Below are positions 1 through 9,175 of a DNA stretch of 64,000 nucleotides, one piece after another (positions within the stretch are counted from its first letter, which is position 1; every line of letters starts with the position of its first letter). The notes beneath the pieces are model-generated. The model was not told the DNA's origin, did no database searches, and saw only the letters and a list, made by a program, of their open reading frames with translations. The DNA is from Flaviramulus basaltis (lineage in GTDB: Bacteria > Bacteroidota > Bacteroidia > Flavobacteriales > Flavobacteriaceae): positions 310,001 through 374,000 of the forward strand of contig NZ_FPKV01000001.1 of the NCBI RefSeq assembly GCF_900114265.1, read 5' to 3'. The translations under genes and the position numbers were made by a program.

Positions 1-1040
1 CATGAAACCAAACCGGGTACCTTAATCCCGCCCTCAAACAATTGTCTCTTTTGCCCATGTAAGGGATAACTCGTTCCAAAAGATCTTCCAGAACCAGAAT
101 TGGTTCTCCACACTTCCGGACCATTATCGGAAGAGAAAAAGATTATCGTATTTTCTCTTAATTTCATAGCGTCCAAAGCTTTCATTAGTCGACCTATCTG
201 ATGATCTAAATATGTTACATTTGCGTAATACTGGTCTTTATCTGGATCTCCTGACTTGTACATGTTATTGTATTCATCAGGATTGGAAATAAACTCATGA
301 ACTGCATCATAAGACAGAAATAGAAAGAAAGGATCACTCTTCTCTTGAGTTTTAGACAGCCATTGTAACGCATTATCTGTAATAATTTTACTGGAATACC
401 CCTTTATCACACCAAGTGGATTTCCATCTAAATCAAAGAAATCTCCTGGGTTTTTCTGTGAATTTTTATCTAAATCTGTGGTTAAGTGTGGGTTTTCTTT
501 GGTTACCATTCCATAATCAAAACCTTGTTGTTTCGGAAAAGATCCCGTCTTACCTGTCCAGGAATTAGGGTCGTTCCAATCGGCACCGTTTAAATGCCAT
601 TTTCCAAAAATGGCAGTACTATAACCTTCTTCCTTAACAAGCTCTGCTATTGTAACCTCTTTTCCACTCAGAAAAATACGATCGTTATCCTTCTTATCAC
701 TTATAAACAAATCAATATTAACCCTATTAGGTACTTTTCCTGTCAAAAGACCTGCTCTTGAAGGAGAGCATACCGGTGAAGATGCATAGTGTTGGGTAAA
801 AACTACAGATTGATGAGCTAGTGCAGCTAAATTTGGCGTTTTTATATATGGGTTGTTAAATTCATTAAGCTCCTGAAAATCAAAATTAACATCACCATAC
901 CCTAAATCATCTGCTAGAATATATATGATATTAGGCTTGGTAGAAACGTCTTCTTTAGATTGATTTTTAAACGAATAAAAACTCGTCATTACAATAATAC
1001 TTGTAACAATTAAAAATCCGTATTTATATTTAGTATACAT
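1..1040 (-). CDS. S1-type sulfatase, 3' part cut off by the window edge
   Basis: Formylglycine-dependent sulfatase predicted to hydrolyse sulfate esters of a polysaccharide outside the cytoplasm. The ATG is at 1038-1040, preceded by an AG-rich site (AGAGGTG in the coding sense) in the 10-base gap after the esterase stop. The protein has an N-terminal hydrophobic segment, the metal-binding ILADDLGYGD motif near residues 41-50, and CSPSR at 91-95, whose Cys91 is the formylglycine precursor. A GKWH motif follows at about residue 145 and an SSDNGP metal motif further on. About 346 residues are visible; the C-terminal region lies outside the window. It is the last visible gene of the minus-strand PUL operon, 10 bp after the esterase gene. 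Substrate position is unknown. Confidence 0.9.
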   Translation of the reverse strand, partial: MYTKYKYGFLIVTSIIVMTSFYSFKNQSKEDVSTKPNIIYILADDLGYGDVNFDFQELNEFNNPYIKTPNLAALAHQSVVFTQHYASSPVCSPSRAGLLTGKVPNRVNIDLFISDKKDNDRIFLSGKEVTIAELVKEEGYSTAIFGKWHLNGADWNDPNSWTGKTGSFPKQQGFDYGMVTKENPHLTTDLDKNSQKNPGDFFDLDGNPLGVIKGYSSKIITDNALQWLSKTQEKSDPFFLFLSYDAVHEFISNPDEYNNMYKSGDPDKDQYYANVTYLDHQIGRLMKALDAMKLRENTIIFFSSDNGPEVWRTNSGSGRSFGTSYPLHGQKRQLFEGGIKVPGLVS

Positions 1041-1050
1041 ATTCACCTCT

Positions 1051-2466
1051 TTAATTTTTCCAATTATCTGCTTGAAATGAAGACGCTGGCAATCCTTCTG
1101 TATTAAAAAGCTCGCCAACTACCCAATCTTGGTGCGCATAACGCACCGCTACAGGATGATCCACCCTATCAGCCAACAAAACAATTCCTTCTTTGGTTAA
1201 TAACCCTTTAGCTCTAAAAAATCTTTTATTCTCACCTGCAATTTCAAAATGTTCCAAAGGTTTTCCGTAAGTTGTAAGTCCGTTCTCTGCATGATTAAAA
1301 GTTAGTTTCAAAAACTTTCCTTCTGTTTTCATTTCCTTTAAAACTGGACCAGAATATTCAATCCCTTCTAAACCATAAGTTTTACTTAAGGCAATGTATG
1401 CCAATCGCTCTCCCGCAACTTTCTTGTTTGCTGGATGAATGTTATCCTTTTCACCAACGTCCAATAGACAAGCCATTCCTATTCCTTCAATATTTGAAAG
1501 AGAAACATTTAACATAGACTGTCTTATTTCAGCAGAATTAATAGCATCCATATAATCGAAAGGCGCAATTTGTGCGTAATAAAAGTTCAAACTTTGATTA
1601 CCCCATTGGTTTCTCCAATCTTTAATTAAGCCAGATAGAAGTTTCTCGTAATTACCTGGTTCCTTTCTATTCGCTTCTCCTTGATACCAAAGAAAGCCTC
1701 TGGCACCATATCCTACCATAGGATTTATCATGGCATTAAAAAGATACGTTGGCCGTTGGTGTTTCCCTTCTTTCTTCATATCCTTTTGTTCAATAAACTC
1801 AAACTCGGAGATAGTTTTGCCACTAATCCAAGGCTCTATTCGTGTGCCTCCCCAACTAGAAGAGATAAGCCCCACAGGTACATTTAGTACTTTATTAATC
1901 ATACGCCCAAAGTAGTAGGCCGCTGCACTAAAATTAGCTACATTTTTAGGGATACTTTCTTGCCATTCTCCCTCAAAATCATCCTGAGGCATGTCACTCG
2001 TTACCTTATTAACCGTGAACAAACGAATATTTTTATTAGATGACATCACAATATCATTAAGTGCCCCCAAAACGGGTTGGTTTTTATAACCATTCATAGG
2101 CATATACATGTTTGATTGCCCGGAACATATCCATACCTCACCAATTAGTATCTCTTTTAGTATTAGTTCTTGCCCATCATTTATATTGATTTCATAAGGG
2201 CCTCCAGCTTTAGGAGTACTAACCTTTAAAGACCAATTCCCTTCTCTATCTGAGCTTGTGTTGTATTGTTTGTTATCCCATGATGTAGTAACCTCTATCG
2301 ACTTTTGAGAATTCGACTTGCCCCAAATTTTAACATTCGATTGCTGTTGAAGTACCATTCCATCTCCAAATATGGCAGGTAACTTTACCTGTGCAAAGCC
2401 TACAAATGATAGTATTGACAGGCAAAAGCTTATGATGATTGATTTTATTTTATATTTTTTATTCAT
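1051..2466 (-). CDS. Sialate O-acetylesterase-like SGNH esterase (SASA family)
   Basis: 471 residues with a signal peptide ending near FAQ (about residue 26). The SASA-family GQSNM motif lies at about 116-120 with Ser118 as predicted nucleophile, and a late DNIHPANK stretch supplies the Asp/His part. Family members remove O-acetyl groups from sugars; in a PUL they usually deacetylate the glycan so that other enzymes can act. A beta-sandwich-like segment precedes the catalytic motif (LPAIFGDGMVLQQ), as is usual for the family. It lies between two sulfatase genes (29 and 10 bp gaps) and is presumably co-transcribed. The family call is firm. The acetylated substrate is not known and need not be sialic acid. 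Confidence 0.88.
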   Translation of the reverse strand: MNKKYKIKSIIISFCLSILSFVGFAQVKLPAIFGDGMVLQQQSNVKIWGKSNSQKSIEVTTSWDNKQYNTSSDREGNWSLKVSTPKAGGPYEININDGQELILKEILIGEVWICSGQSNMYMPMNGYKNQPVLGALNDIVMSSNKNIRLFTVNKVTSDMPQDDFEGEWQESIPKNVANFSAAAYYFGRMINKVLNVPVGLISSSWGGTRIEPWISGKTISEFEFIEQKDMKKEGKHQRPTYLFNAMINPMVGYGARGFLWYQGEANRKEPGNYEKLLSGLIKDWRNQWGNQSLNFYYAQIAPFDYMDAINSAEIRQSMLNVSLSNIEGIGMACLLDVGEKDNIHPANKKVAGERLAYIALSKTYGLEGIEYSGPVLKEMKTEGKFLKLTFNHAENGLTTYGKPLEHFEIAGENKRFFRAKGLLTKEGIVLLADRVDHPVAVRYAHQDWVVGELFNTEGLPASSFQADNWKN

Positions 2467-2495
2467 CTCAATAAATATTACTAACTACTTACGAA

Positions 2496-4016
2496 TTACT
2501 GTTTCCGTTTTATTTCATTTAATGCATTTCTCATTTCTTCTACTTTCTCTGGAAATTCACTCGCAATATTTTTAGTTTCTTCAGGATCGTCATCTAAATT
2601 GAACAGTTGTGGTGTGGTCATTAATCCTGTTTCAACTTCTTTATTTACCAACCAATCTGGTGTTGGTCGTTCCTGAGGCTCTATATACTTCCAGTTTCCT
2701 TTCCTTAATGCCAATGTAAAGGCTTCCTCAATCATAATCTCTCGACCGATATTGCTCTTTCCTAACCATGCATCTAAATGATTTTCACTATCAGGAGCAA
2801 ACTCTTCTGAAAGTTTTCCTCCAGTTAAACTTGCCAGCGAAGCAAATAGATCAACCTGATTGAGCATTGCAGAACTTTGCCCCGGTTTTATATTTCCAGG
2901 CCAAAATACAATTGTGGGCATTCGGGTACCTGCCTCGTAAATTGAATACTTAGCTCCTTTATAAATGCCTGCCGGTTTATGACTTCCCAGTAACTCTACA
3001 GCCTTGTCCTTATATCCATCATCCAATATAGGTCCGTTATCACTCGTAAAAATCACCAAAGTGTTTTCAAGAAGCTTTGATTCCTTTAGGTGATTCATTA
3101 ACTCTCCAACACACCAATCCATTTGAGCAATGGCATCTCCTCGTGGCCCCATTGAAGACTTTCCTGCAAACCTTTTATTTGGTGCACGCGGTACATGAAT
3201 ATCATGAAATGCGAAATATAGAAAAAATGGATTTTCCTTATTCTCCGTAATAAAGTGTTTGGCCTTATCGGTAAGTACAAACGGAAAATTTTCATCTTTC
3301 CATAGGGCTTCTTCACCGCCACTCATGTAACCAATTCTGCTGATGCCATTAATGACTGTTTGGCTATGTTGCGGGTCTGCTTTTTGTTTCAGGTCATCTG
3401 GATTTTCAAGTCCTATTGGGTAACCATCCAGTTTTTCCAAATAATTAACTTCTATGGGGTTATCGGGGTTCAAGCCTAATACCTGCTGATTTTCAACAAA
3501 TACACAAGGCACACGATCTCCCGTAGCCGGAATTAAAAAACTATAATCAAACCCTATCTCTTTGGGGCCAGGAGTAATTTCCTTATTCCAATCTACTTTT
3601 CCGCTGCCTAAACCTAAATGCCATTTACCAATAACAGCCGTTTTATAGCCTCCTTTTTGAAGCATCGATGGCAACGTTTCTTTATTGGGATTAATGATTA
3701 AAGGAGCATCTCCAGGCAGTACTTCAGCCTTATTACGAAAAGCATAGCTTCCTGTTAGTAAAGAATAACGAGACGGTGTACATGTTGCTGCAGAGCAGTG
3801 AGCATCTAAATGGTTTATTCCGTTTTCAGCCAAAAAATCGATATTTGGGGTTTTCACACCTTTAGCCCCATTAATTCCAATATCACCAAAACCAAGATCA
3901 TCGGCATAAATAATGATGATATTAGGTTTTGAAACAGGTACCTCCTTTTTGTGCTGTTTAGATGTACAGCTAAAAGCTAAGATTAATAAAACTAGGTATA
4001 CTTTGTATGTTTTCAT
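2496..4016 (-). CDS. S1-type sulfatase (lipoprotein)
   Basis: About 506 residues from the ATG at 4014-4016, chosen over an upstream in-frame start because it places a short basic N-terminus before the hydrophobic stretch and Cys (LAFSC), a likely lipoprotein signal. Motifs: IIYADDLGFGD metal site, CTPSR with formylglycine Cys at about residue 79, GKWHLGLG, and FTSDNGP. A C-terminal RKGNWKYIE stretch is typical of arylsulfatases. Predicted to remove sulfate from the PUL glycan in the periplasm or at the cell surface. It is separated from the next upstream sulfatase gene by about 22 bp, so the two are probably co-transcribed. Specificity cannot be read from the sequence. Confidence 0.9.
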   Translation of the reverse strand: MKTYKVYLVLLILAFSCTSKQHKKEVPVSKPNIIIIYADDLGFGDIGINGAKGVKTPNIDFLAENGINHLDAHCSAATCTPSRYSLLTGSYAFRNKAEVLPGDAPLIINPNKETLPSMLQKGGYKTAVIGKWHLGLGSGKVDWNKEITPGPKEIGFDYSFLIPATGDRVPCVFVENQQVLGLNPDNPIEVNYLEKLDGYPIGLENPDDLKQKADPQHSQTVINGISRIGYMSGGEEALWKDENFPFVLTDKAKHFITENKENPFFLYFAFHDIHVPRAPNKRFAGKSSMGPRGDAIAQMDWCVGELMNHLKESKLLENTLVIFTSDNGPILDDGYKDKAVELLGSHKPAGIYKGAKYSIYEAGTRMPTIVFWPGNIKPGQSSAMLNQVDLFASLASLTGGKLSEEFAPDSENHLDAWLGKSNIGREIMIEEAFTLALRKGNWKYIEPQERPTPDWLVNKEVETGLMTTPQLFNLDDDPEETKNIASEFPEKVEEMRNALNEIKRKQ

Positions 4017-4038
4017 TTTTAATTGATTTATCAAAAGT

Positions 4039-5985
4039 CTATTGTCTATAATTTGTATTGTTAGGCACTAAACCTAAACTTCCTAAAAAATCCATACATG
4101 CTGCTTTAACATTATAAGATCTTCCTTCTTTATCGTGCGCCAGTTTTACAGTCTCTATAAAAGGCTCTTTATCGTCCACATATAAAAGAAGGTTCACAGC
4201 CATGAGTGCTAAATCCTCGTTATCGCACAAACAAAATGATTGCAACAATTGTATTGCTTTCGCATCATTAAATTGTTGATAAGCGATTGCCGACGCAAGA
4301 ACAGAAACCGGCGGATAACTACCATCCATCGCATCTCGGATTTCTGAAGCATAATTTTGTAATATCTGCTCACTTTGAGAACGCAACCCCATAGCTGCCC
4401 AATAACGTACTATTTTGTTTGCATCCTTTAAATAAGCAATCTGTTTCTCGGCGACCTTACTGCCAACATACCCTGATAAAGAAGCCGCTTTATATATTTC
4501 GGCTATAGGATACTCGGTATCATCCAATCGGTATTCATAGGGAGCAACCGCTTTATTTACTAAGTTCAATTCATATTCGGGTAAGAACATAATATCTTTG
4601 GATTGCAATACCTCATCCTTCAACTGTGTCTCCATTTTATTTAATATCTCTTTATAGTCTAGGTTATTTGCTAGATTTTGGGTTTCCCAGGGATCAGCTT
4701 CCAAATCAAAAAGAAAAACAGGTGGGCGTTGCGCGAAAAGACTATTTTGAAGACTATCTAATATACCTGCTTTATAGTCCTGACGCATTTGTTGTTTTAT
4801 TTCACCAATTTCCATGTATCGAATGTACCTGAGTTCTGGCATGTAAGGCATATAGTTTCTTGAATACAAGTAACGTCCATCGGTCACAGTTCGAACCATA
4901 TCAATTCCATTGTCCGATCGATCTGAAGAAATTACCAAATGATCCGCTGGTTTTTGACGTCCTCCTCCGAAAAGAATCCGTCCCTCTAAATGTTCAGGAA
5001 CCTCTCCTCCTACCAGACTAATTAATGTTGGAGCCAAATCAGTAAAATCTACCAACTCATTCGTAACAATCTCTGTACCCCAAGGAGAAAGTTCTTTGTA
5101 TTTTTCTGGAAACCAAACCACAAAAGGAACTCTGTAGCCATAGTTAATCCCATTTGTTTTCCCTCTTGGCATACCCTCTCCGTGATCGGCATAAAAGAAA
5201 ATTATGGTATTATCCATTAATCCATCATCCTTTAATCTTTGAAGTAATTGGGCTATTTTATTATCAGTCAGCTTTAAAGCATTGTAAACCCTCGCAAACT
5301 GTTTTCGCATCTCCGGACTATCAAGATAAACAGGAGGCATCTCAAATTCATCGTCATTTATAATTTCTTCTTTATCTAAATTGGCTAAAATGTTTCCTTT
5401 ATACCATTCGTAACTCTCTGTCATGGTACGCGATTGGTGAGACTCCATAAAATTAAAAACAGAAAAGAATGGCTGACCTGCTTTTCTATTCCACCAACCA
5501 GCCTTACTTGAACTTTTATCCCAGGTCTCAGAGATATAACGTTCTTCATTTTTTACATTATAATCGGTTTTCTTATTGTTAGATGTATAATATCCTACTT
5601 CCTGTAAATATGCAGGGAATCCTTTTATGTAATCAGGCATTTGAATATCACTGCGATGATTGCCAGTACCTGTTTTGTAGGTCTTAACACCTGTAATAAT
5701 TGCCGTTCTGCTAGGAGAACAAACCGTACCAGTAGAAAACGCATTCGTAAACCGCACACCTTCATTTGCCAATTTATCCATGGTTGGGGTTCGTGCATCT
5801 TGATTTCCGTAAACACCCAAAAATTGAGGTGATGTATCTTCAATAGTAATCCAAAGAATGTTAGGTCTAAGCTTTTCTTTTTCAGTACATGCATTAACTA
5901 ACCACACCAAAAAAGCCAAAATACAATAGGCCTTAGCATTTCGTACTAATCCAACCAGAAAACTATAAAGCTTATTCTCTTTCAT
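4039..5985 (-). CDS. S1-type sulfatase with C-terminal helical extension
   Basis: 648 residues, longer than the other sulfatases here (about 480-510). The N-terminus has a hydrophobic segment ending in NAC (Cys33, probable lipoprotein). Catalytic motifs: ITIEDTSPQF metal site, CSPSR with Cys89, a GNHRS stretch after the active site, and FYADHGEG. The general layout resembles heparan-N-sulfatase-like S1 enzymes. After about residue 510 the sequence becomes alanine- and leucine-rich (KIVRYWAAMGLRSQ), resembling HEAT-like helical repeats, as in some PUL sulfatases. It sits 11 bp from the DUF1593 gene and is presumably co-transcribed. Family is certain, subfamily tentative. Confidence 0.88.
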   Translation of the reverse strand: MKENKLYSFLVGLVRNAKAYCILAFLVWLVNACTEKEKLRPNILWITIEDTSPQFLGVYGNQDARTPTMDKLANEGVRFTNAFSTGTVCSPSRTAIITGVKTYKTGTGNHRSDIQMPDYIKGFPAYLQEVGYYTSNNKKTDYNVKNEERYISETWDKSSSKAGWWNRKAGQPFFSVFNFMESHQSRTMTESYEWYKGNILANLDKEEIINDDEFEMPPVYLDSPEMRKQFARVYNALKLTDNKIAQLLQRLKDDGLMDNTIIFFYADHGEGMPRGKTNGINYGYRVPFVVWFPEKYKELSPWGTEIVTNELVDFTDLAPTLISLVGGEVPEHLEGRILFGGGRQKPADHLVISSDRSDNGIDMVRTVTDGRYLYSRNYMPYMPELRYIRYMEIGEIKQQMRQDYKAGILDSLQNSLFAQRPPVFLFDLEADPWETQNLANNLDYKEILNKMETQLKDEVLQSKDIMFLPEYELNLVNKAVAPYEYRLDDTEYPIAEIYKAASLSGYVGSKVAEKQIAYLKDANKIVRYWAAMGLRSQSEQILQNYASEIRDAMDGSYPPVSVLASAIAYQQFNDAKAIQLLQSFCLCDNEDLALMAVNLLLYVDDKEPFIETVKLAHDKEGRSYNVKAACMDFLGSLGLVPNNTNYRQ

Positions 5986-5996
5986 TGAACATTTGA

Positions 5997-7466
5997 TTAA
6001 ATAACTTTAATGATTAACCTTCTGTACGTAACCAGATTAGGAATACCGTCATCCTTAACTTCAAGAATGATATGTATTTCTCCTTTTGGAGCCTGCTTAG
6101 GTATTTTTAATTTTGTATTGCCCTTGTTTTTATTCGTTATAATGCCAAACGAAGTGGATACATCATGATATACCCACCAATTGAACGACAGTTTATTCCC
6201 GTCTGGATCTGAACTTTCACTGGCATCAATCGTAATGGTATTTCCTGGTTTCACCTTTTTAATAATGCTTTTTTTACTTGAATCACCATCGATTGAAACC
6301 GCTGGATTATGGTTCGCTTTTTCAAAAGAAGACACACACCATTGCATTCGGGCGGCAAAGTCGTTTTGGTAGGCTTCTCGCCAGCGGGCTATTGTCCATT
6401 TTCGGCGTAATGCACCATCTCGTTCACCCGACCAATGATCATCTTGAGCATCAATAAAATGATTGCCTGAAAAATGCTCAAAACGACCACCCCATCCGCC
6501 CCATTCAGGATGTTCAGGAGAGCTTAATCCATTGGGCAAAAAATAAAACCATGATGGCGTATCTCCTTCTTTAGTTCCTTTGGTATTTCTTGAAGTATTC
6601 GGATTTTGATTGACAACTGGATAACCTTCTCCCAACGCGCCTTTATTTAAAATATTAGACTTTAACCATTCTTTAGAATTCAAGGTTTCAATACCTGATT
6701 TTACAAGAGGTAATGTTGCATAATCTCCTCCTTTACTATCATTTTGATACATTCCGCGAAACGAAGCAGCCTTAGTATCCATCCAGGAAGGTCCGCTTTC
6801 TACATAAAAAACCGATGGGAAATTTTTATATATCCATTGACCAGTTCCGATATCAAAATCATTAGGATATTGGTCAGCAATAGCATAGATTCTAATTTTT
6901 GAAATAAATAGTTTTAAATCTTCTTCAGATCTGGTGTCTTTTACGTTTAATAAGGCTTGTGCCAAATCATGCGAACCACCCCATACCAAAATATTGAGTT
7001 TTTCGTTACTGCTATCTACCGTTTTAATAATATGTTCTGTTCCTGGCGTACTTTTACCTGATAGTAAATTACCACTACCGGCATTGGCTTCTCCTTCAAA
7101 AACTAACGCTTTTAAAAACTCTGCTTTTGGATACCCAGATGCATGCTGACTAAGCTTTTTTTGAACCAGTTGATAGTCATCAATAATCGAATCAATTAAA
7201 TATTTATTTATTTTAAGTTTGGGTTGGTGTCTATTACCTGATGCTGTTGCAATAATACCAGTTAATCTGAATTCATTGGCATAAAGCAATAAACGTCTTA
7301 AAGACTGTATATCATCAGGATCGGCACCAATATCAGTTAGTATTAATAAACGCGGTTTTTCCTCGTTTAAAACTTGTTGTGCTGAAACACAATTTACCAA
7401 CATAAGTGCTAGTAAAAGAAGACAACCATAGTTCCTCACCATATTTAAAAGACTCTTTTTAATCAT
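5997..7466 (-). CDS. DUF1593 / nucleoside-hydrolase-like exported protein
   Basis: 489 residues with an N-terminal signal (LMLVNCVSAQQ; an alternative start at the ninth codon would give a shorter signal). The DUF1593 hallmark LTDIGADPDD, resembling the Asp cluster of nucleoside hydrolases, lies at about 44-53. The fold continues to about residue 390 (ILVWGGSHDLAQAL, YAIADQYPNDFDIG). A C-terminal beta-sandwich follows, beginning at NHNPAVSIDGD and containing DASESSDPDGN, as is usual for this family. Such proteins recur in polysaccharide loci and are assumed to cleave a glycosidic or related bond, but I know of no firm activity for this type. Part of the minus-strand PUL operon. Confidence 0.8.
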   Translation of the reverse strand: MIKKSLLNMVRNYGCLLLLALMLVNCVSAQQVLNEEKPRLLILTDIGADPDDIQSLRRLLLYANEFRLTGIIATASGNRHQPKLKINKYLIDSIIDDYQLVQKKLSQHASGYPKAEFLKALVFEGEANAGSGNLLSGKSTPGTEHIIKTVDSSNEKLNILVWGGSHDLAQALLNVKDTRSEEDLKLFISKIRIYAIADQYPNDFDIGTGQWIYKNFPSVFYVESGPSWMDTKAASFRGMYQNDSKGGDYATLPLVKSGIETLNSKEWLKSNILNKGALGEGYPVVNQNPNTSRNTKGTKEGDTPSWFYFLPNGLSSPEHPEWGGWGGRFEHFSGNHFIDAQDDHWSGERDGALRRKWTIARWREAYQNDFAARMQWCVSSFEKANHNPAVSIDGDSSKKSIIKKVKPGNTITIDASESSDPDGNKLSFNWWVYHDVSTSFGIITNKNKGNTKLKIPKQAPKGEIHIILEVKDDGIPNLVTYRRLIIKVI

Positions 7467-7525
7467 TATTTCAAATTATCTGAGCAACATTTACTATTGT
7501 ATCATAATACCTACTTTAATTTCAA

Positions 7526-8239
7526 TCATTTTTTTGATTTACCGCAAATAGATCTTAATGAACCTGCTATATAAGCCGCCTGAAGTTCACGAACTTTGTC
7601 GTTGTAATGAACATGATCGACATAGCTAATTTCGCCACCAATATTTCTCGTAAATGTATACAGGTCAATAACCGGTATATTGGCTTCATGCATCAAACTA
7701 TCGGCAATTTTATTGTAAGCTATCACGTCTGCAGCATGTCGTTGAAATGAATCTTTTCGCCTGGGTGGATTATGAATAGAATCAACAACAGCCGTTGTTC
7801 TTACCCAAACCAACTGCACATTTTTATCTTTGATTAATGCTAAAACAGCTTCTAAATTTCTTTTATAATCTTCTGAATTAACCTGATAGGTCCCATCCTT
7901 TGGGTTTACTTTTATATCATGAAGTCCACAATTAAGTAGTAACACATCCGGAGAAAAAGAAGAATCTTTATATCTTTCTGTTAAATAAGCAAGGGCACTT
8001 CTGGAATCTCCTCCATTACTTCCTCTCATGATACCAGCAGATTTAGGTAAGCCTAAATCATCTCGCTTTCTATCAAAGGAAAAATCTTCTTTTAAATAAC
8101 CTTCCAAATACTTTCCATAATGTTCTGATATACTATCTCCCAACACAAATAATTCTGATTTTCTATCCTGTAATCCCATTGAAAGCATTAAGAAAATCAG
8201 GGGTATTCCTAATAAATGCTTTGTTTGTTTTGATTTCAT
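7526..8239 (-). CDS. SGNH/GDSL-type hydrolase, downstream copy of a tandem duplication
   Basis: 237 residues from the ATG at 8237-8239; an upstream extension of the frame overlaps the gene fossil and is not credible. Signal peptide to about residue 24. Block I is GDSIS with the nucleophile Ser; a MRGSNGGDSRSA segment follows; block III reads GLHD where the family usually has GxND; block V is DHVHYND with the catalytic Asp and His. Likely a carbohydrate esterase acting on the PUL glycan. Very similar to the neighbour at 8464-9168, and clearly arisen by duplication of a roughly 0.94-kb unit. The C-terminus ends in a short basic tail (CGKSKK) that the other copy lacks. Confidence 0.83.
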   Translation of the reverse strand: MKSKQTKHLLGIPLIFLMLSMGLQDRKSELFVLGDSISEHYGKYLEGYLKEDFSFDRKRDDLGLPKSAGIMRGSNGGDSRSALAYLTERYKDSSFSPDVLLLNCGLHDIKVNPKDGTYQVNSEDYKRNLEAVLALIKDKNVQLVWVRTTAVVDSIHNPPRRKDSFQRHAADVIAYNKIADSLMHEANIPVIDLYTFTRNIGGEISYVDHVHYNDKVRELQAAYIAGSLRSICGKSKK

Positions 8240-8246
8240 TTTATTC

Positions 8247-8466
8247 CTAATTTTCAAATTCAACTTTTATATTTTCAATTCTCGATTTATCCTTTGGCAA
8301 ACAAGCAATTAGCTCTAAATCTTTAGGACTTTTTATCTGTTTGCCCTCCACAACAAGGTTTATAAAGGTGATCTTACAATCGTAACCTAGTTCTGCATAT
8401 AGAAATAGCCCTGTGAACTGTTCCTTGTATCTTACTTTCCAGTCTTATACACCGTTAAATTTTCTA
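8247..8466 (-). pseudogene. Fossil of the GH28-like gene's 3' end
   Basis: This spacer is a degraded copy of the last ~220 bp of the gene at 9176-10678. Read in the minus sense it gives GLFLYAELGYDCKITF against GLFLFAEPEYDCKVTF in the intact gene, and both end in a V-x-F-x-N-stop sequence. Upstream the copy carries an in-frame TAA where the parent has GAA, and a one-base deletion nearby, so it cannot encode the domain. Similarity stops near 8466, where sequence matching the 3' end of the neighbouring SGNH gene begins, which marks the duplication junction. It now serves only as spacer and leader for the downstream SGNH gene. Confidence 0.85.
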
Positions 8467-9168
8467 TTTACCGTAAATAGATCTTAATGCACCTGCGATA
8501 TAAGCTGCTTGAAGTTCGCGAACCTTGTCATTGTAATGAATATGGTCTATATAGCCATTTTCGCCAGCAATATTTCTGGTAAATGTATACAAGTCAATTA
8601 CAGGTATATTTGCATCGTACATCAAATCATCTGCGATCTTATTATAAGCTACCACGTCTGCAGCATGTCTTTGAAACGAATTTTTCCGTCTGGGTGTATT
8701 ATGAATAGAATCGACAACAGGCGCTGTTCTAACCCAAATCAATTTTACATCTTTTTCCTTGGTTAATTCTAAAATTGCTTCTAGATTTCTTTTATAATCT
8801 TCTGAATTGACCTGATAGCTCCCATCCTTTGGACTTACTTTTATATCATGACTTCCGCAATTAAGTAGTAATACATCTGGTGAGAAAGAAGGATCTTTAA
8901 ATCGTTCTGTTAAATAAGCAAGGGCACTTCTGGAATCTCCTCCATTACTTCCTCTCATGATACCAGATGATTTAGGCCTGCCTAAATCATCTCGCTTTCT
9001 ATCAAATGAAAAGTCTTCCTTTAAGAAACCTTCTAAATATTTCCCATAATGTTCTGATATACTAGTTCCTAAAACAAATAATTTTGCTTTCTTTTCCTGC
9101 ATTCCCATTGAAAGCATTAAAAATGCGATGGGTATTACCAGAAGAATCTTCGCTTGTTTTGATTTCAT
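8464..9168 (-). CDS. SGNH/GDSL-type hydrolase, upstream copy of a tandem duplication
   Basis: 234 residues from the ATG at 9166-9168, 7 bp after the GH28-like stop; an earlier TTG in the same frame overlaps the previous gene and looks non-functional. Signal peptide to about residue 24. Block I reads GTSIS, with Thr in place of the usual Asp but the nucleophile Ser kept. Block III is GSHD instead of GxND, and block V is DHIHYND. Predicted carbohydrate esterase exported to the periplasm. It is the copy in the original position directly behind the GH28-like gene; the downstream copy at 7526-8239 is its duplicate. Confidence 0.83.
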   Translation of the reverse strand: MKSKQAKILLVIPIAFLMLSMGMQEKKAKLFVLGTSISEHYGKYLEGFLKEDFSFDRKRDDLGRPKSSGIMRGSNGGDSRSALAYLTERFKDPSFSPDVLLLNCGSHDIKVSPKDGSYQVNSEDYKRNLEAILELTKEKDVKLIWVRTAPVVDSIHNTPRRKNSFQRHAADVVAYNKIADDLMYDANIPVIDLYTFTRNIAGENGYIDHIHYNDKVRELQAAYIAGALRSIYGK

Positions 9169-9175
9169 TTTATTA

